6,627 bases of DNA from an uncultured Victivallaceae bacterium (lineage in GTDB: Bacteria > Verrucomicrobiota > Lentisphaeria > Victivallales > Victivallaceae). Numbering within the stretch: position 1 is the stretch's first letter; each line of letters opens with the position of its first letter. The stretch spans positions 1-6,627 of the forward strand of contig CAKUKT010000149.1 of the NCBI GenBank assembly GCA_934663655.1, given 5' to 3'. Below the pieces are notes generated by a model. The model was not told the origin of the DNA and did no database searches. It saw only the letters and a program-made list of their open reading frames with translations. Shown here piece by piece: positions 5,060 to 6,627 of the stretch. A program made the position numbers and the translations under genes.

Positions 5060-5407
5060 TTATTTTTTCGCCTTGAGAGAATCGACATAAGCGTCCAGGT
5101 TCTTGCCGAGTTTCTCCAGGGAGTCTTTGATTCCGTCGATATTGCCGCGAATTTTCTTGGCTTCTTCGCCGAGCTGTTCGGTGACCGGAATTTCGGCAAG
5201 TTTGTCGACCTCTGCCTTGAGCTGAGCGCTCTTTTCCTCGATTACCTTTTTGTAGGCCTCGATCTTCGCTTCGATCGCGGCCGCGTCCAAGTTGGCGGCT
5301 TCCTGCTTGATCTGTTCCGGGGTCTTGTTTTCATCGACGCCGTTTCCGCAGCCGGAGAAGCAGAGCATACCGCAGATGATACCGGAGAGAAGCAACAATT
5401 TTTTCAT
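5060..5407 (-). CDS. Small coiled-coil lipoprotein
   Basis: A 115-aa predicted lipoprotein with no family I can name. Residues 1-19 form a lipoprotein signal peptide (KK, then a hydrophobic run) ending in the lipobox F-S-G-C, with Cys20 as the lipidated residue. Phe at -3 is less common than Leu but tolerated. After GNGVDENK the mature part (about residues 29-113) is almost entirely charged helix, rich in Ala, Glu, Lys and Leu with heptad-like spacing (IEAKIEAYKKVIEEKSAQL), so a long coiled coil or helical hairpin is likely. It ends in a KAKK tail. The start has GAGG 8 nt upstream. It lies 38 bp downstream of the aquaporin gene on the same strand with a terminator after it, so the two are probably one operon. 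Its size recalls murein-lipoprotein-type envelope spacers, but there is no sequence evidence for that identity. Confidence 0.85.
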   Translation of the reverse strand: MKKLLLLSGIICGMLCFSGCGNGVDENKTPEQIKQEAANLDAAAIEAKIEAYKKVIEEKSAQLKAEVDKLAEIPVTEQLGEEAKKIRGNIDGIKDSLEKLGKNLDAYVDSLKAKK

Positions 5408-5445
5408 GACAATTTCCTCATAGTGTTAATATTTTTGGGGATATC

Positions 5446-6150
5446 TCAATTCTTCGCGTCGAAGAATTTTCTGTAGAGCACTCCCGCCAGCAGCGCGCCG
5501 ATTGTCGGCATCAGCAGGAAGAACCAGAGCTGAACCATCGCATCACTGTTTTTGGCAAACAGTTGAACCAGCGCCGGTCCGAAACTGCGCGCCGGGTTTA
5601 CCGAAAGGTTGGTGACCGGGATTCCGACCAGGTGGATCAGCGTCAGGCAGAGGCCGATCGCGGCCGGAGCCAACGCCTGCGGGGCCCGTTTGTCGGTGGC
5701 GCCGCAGATGACGACCAGGAAAATGAAGGTCAGAATGATTTCAGTCAGGGCACCGGCGACCATGCCGTATTTGGCGGGGGAGAATTCACCATATCCGTTG
5801 GCGGCGAAGTTGAGTCCGAGGTCGAGGATGGTATTCTGGTCGGCCTGAATCGCCCACATCGCGAATCCGGCGAGAACCGCTCCGATCAACTGAGCGACGA
5901 TATAGGGCAGAAGCTCTCTCTTATCGAAACGTCCGGCAGCCCAGAGGCCGATGCTGACCGCGGGATTGAAATGGGCTCCGGAGACATGACCGAAAGCGTA
6001 GGCTCCGGTGAGGACGGTGAGTCCGAAAGCGAGGGCAATTCCGGCGTAGCCGATCTGGGAACCGGCGAAAACCGCGGCTCCGCAGCCTCCGAATACCAAC
6101 CAAAATGTTCCGATCAGTTCCGCGACGGTTTTTTTGGAGAAAAAGTTCAT
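5446..6150 (-). CDS. aqpZ: Aquaporin Z, water channel
   Basis: Inner-membrane water channel of the MIP family, 234 aa against 231 in E. coli AqpZ. It begins MNFFSKKTVAELIGTFWLVF, close to the E. coli N-terminus, and has six apolar segments, both pore boxes (NPA at 62-64 and NPAR at 185-188), and the ANGYGEFSP loop typical of AqpZ. Three of four selectivity-filter residues match E. coli: Phe42, His173 and Arg188. The fourth (Thr183 in E. coli) is Leu182 here, in PVTNLSVNPARS. The narrow Phe/His/Arg filter argues for water rather than glycerol. An upstream in-frame ATG at 6258 would add 36 polar residues with no family counterpart and lies too close to the promoter. I choose 6150, with AAGGA 10 nt upstream. 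It is first in a unit with the lipoprotein gene. Confidence 0.93.
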   Translation of the reverse strand: MNFFSKKTVAELIGTFWLVFGGCGAAVFAGSQIGYAGIALAFGLTVLTGAYAFGHVSGAHFNPAVSIGLWAAGRFDKRELLPYIVAQLIGAVLAGFAMWAIQADQNTILDLGLNFAANGYGEFSPAKYGMVAGALTEIILTFIFLVVICGATDKRAPQALAPAAIGLCLTLIHLVGIPVTNLSVNPARSFGPALVQLFAKNSDAMVQLWFFLLMPTIGALLAGVLYRKFFDAKN

Positions 6151-6249
6151 AGTTTCCAGATCCTTATTGCTGCCGGCAGGAGTTGGTTGATTTGTTGGTT
6201 CTGTACTACATTCGCAGTGAACTGGACGCCCCCCGGCATCGTCCGGTTT

Positions 6250-6277
6250 AATATACATCTATCCGCCATCTTTTCAA
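6250..6277 (-). promoter_or_regulatory. Promoter of the aquaporin-lipoprotein unit
   Basis: On the minus strand -35 TTGAAA (6277-6272), a 16-nt spacer, and -10 TATATT (6255-6250). Both boxes match the sigma70 consensus at five of six positions. The predicted start near 6243 gives a leader of about 90 nt. It supports the internal ATG at 6150, because the longer frame would start at 6258, upstream of this transcript start. Confidence 0.7.
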
Positions 6278-6457
6278 ATAGAGTTTGAGCGATGAAGCAT
6301 CTTTTGTATGAAATGTTGGAAAGGTGCACTTCATTGTTGAGAAATGCCGGGATGGTGAAAAGTATCAGCGGTCTCCGGATGGGTTCAAAAAAAAATGAGT
6401 CGGCGGCGAAAAACAGGCGAGGGCTGGGCGGTCAGGTGGAGGGGGATTGGATTGGCA

Positions 6458-6627
6458 TCAATAGTATTCGACTTCGCATCCCTCCGGAAGATCGTAGACT
6501 TTTTGGAAATATTTTACGAACACCTTTTCTGTGTGTTCAGGATAGTTGAAGAATTCCGGCGGCGCGACAAAAGTGAAGCCGCCATCGGGAAAATCCCGGC
6601 TGTATTCGGCCGCATTGCCGAAGAGCC
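6458..6627 (-). CDS. C-terminal end of an unidentified protein
   Basis: A reading frame enters from the right edge and ends at TGA (6460-6458), giving 55 residues. The fragment starts LFGNAAEYSRDFPDGG and ends QKVYDLPEGCEVEYY. It is rich in aromatics and acidic residues, with no membrane segment and third-position G/C preference like its neighbours, so it looks like genuine coding sequence of a soluble protein. I do not recognise the family. No terminator stem is evident after it. A nine-T tract on this strand (6395-6387) lies about 60 nt downstream without a preceding hairpin, and the aquaporin promoter follows, so read-through is possible. Confidence 0.6.
   Translation of the reverse strand, partial: LFGNAAEYSRDFPDGGFTFVAPPEFFNYPEHTEKVFVKYFQKVYDLPEGCEVEYY

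Noticed and set aside
6151..6258. 36-residue N-terminal extension of aquaporin Z
   Set aside because: The extension is polar and unlike the family, its ATG lies upstream of the predicted transcript start, and the ATG at 6150 has AAGGA at proper spacing and gives the usual length.
5563..6288. 241-codon plus-strand frame
   Set aside because: It is antisense to aquaporin Z, with Gly/Asp/Glu-rich translation typical of a reversed membrane-protein gene.
6387..6395. Nine-T tract (minus strand) as terminator of the right-edge gene
   Set aside because: No inverted repeat precedes the tract within a useful distance.

Overview
The window reads as bacterial chromosome, GC-rich (more than half G+C by eye), with strong GGAGG/AAGGA ribosome binding sites, two GTG starts and sigma70-type promoters. 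A small lipoprotein and an AqpZ-type aquaporin suggest a diderm host. The sequence alone does not fix the taxon and I do not name one. There are no rRNA, tRNA, insertion sequence, integrase or cas genes.

Layout. Positions 1-787 (minus): N-terminal two thirds of a dicarboxylate/amino acid:cation symporter, with its own promoter at 893-921. Positions 922-1731: a long stretch with no convincing gene, holding several inverted repeats and GC-rich hairpins. Positions 1732-2226 (minus): a short flavodoxin-like protein with a strong promoter at 2253-2281. Divergent from it, a plus-strand promoter (2366-2394) and a hairpin-rich leader precede 2578-3138, an unrecognised secreted protein made of six 25-26-residue repeats with a W-x-G-G-E-x-[KR]-Q-[NS]-x-Q core. 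Positions 3248-3754 (plus): an isoprenylcysteine carboxylmethyltransferase-like membrane methyltransferase. Positions 3956-4837 (plus): a metallo-beta-lactamase-fold hydrolase with a variant zinc motif. On the minus strand, a promoter at 6250-6277, aquaporin Z (5446-6150), a small coiled-coil lipoprotein (5060-5407) and a textbook intrinsic terminator (4953-4997) form a complete two-gene transcription unit. Positions 6458-6627 (minus) hold the C-terminus of an unidentified protein.

The genes do not form one obvious pathway. The aquaporin and lipoprotein are very probably co-transcribed. The most unusual item is the repeat protein: four of its six units are almost identical in DNA (38-nt cores with 0-1 differences from unit 1) while the linkers between them are unrelated, which suggests recent expansion, gene conversion, or a dispersed element captured in a reading frame. 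I treat this as the main candidate for something undescribed.
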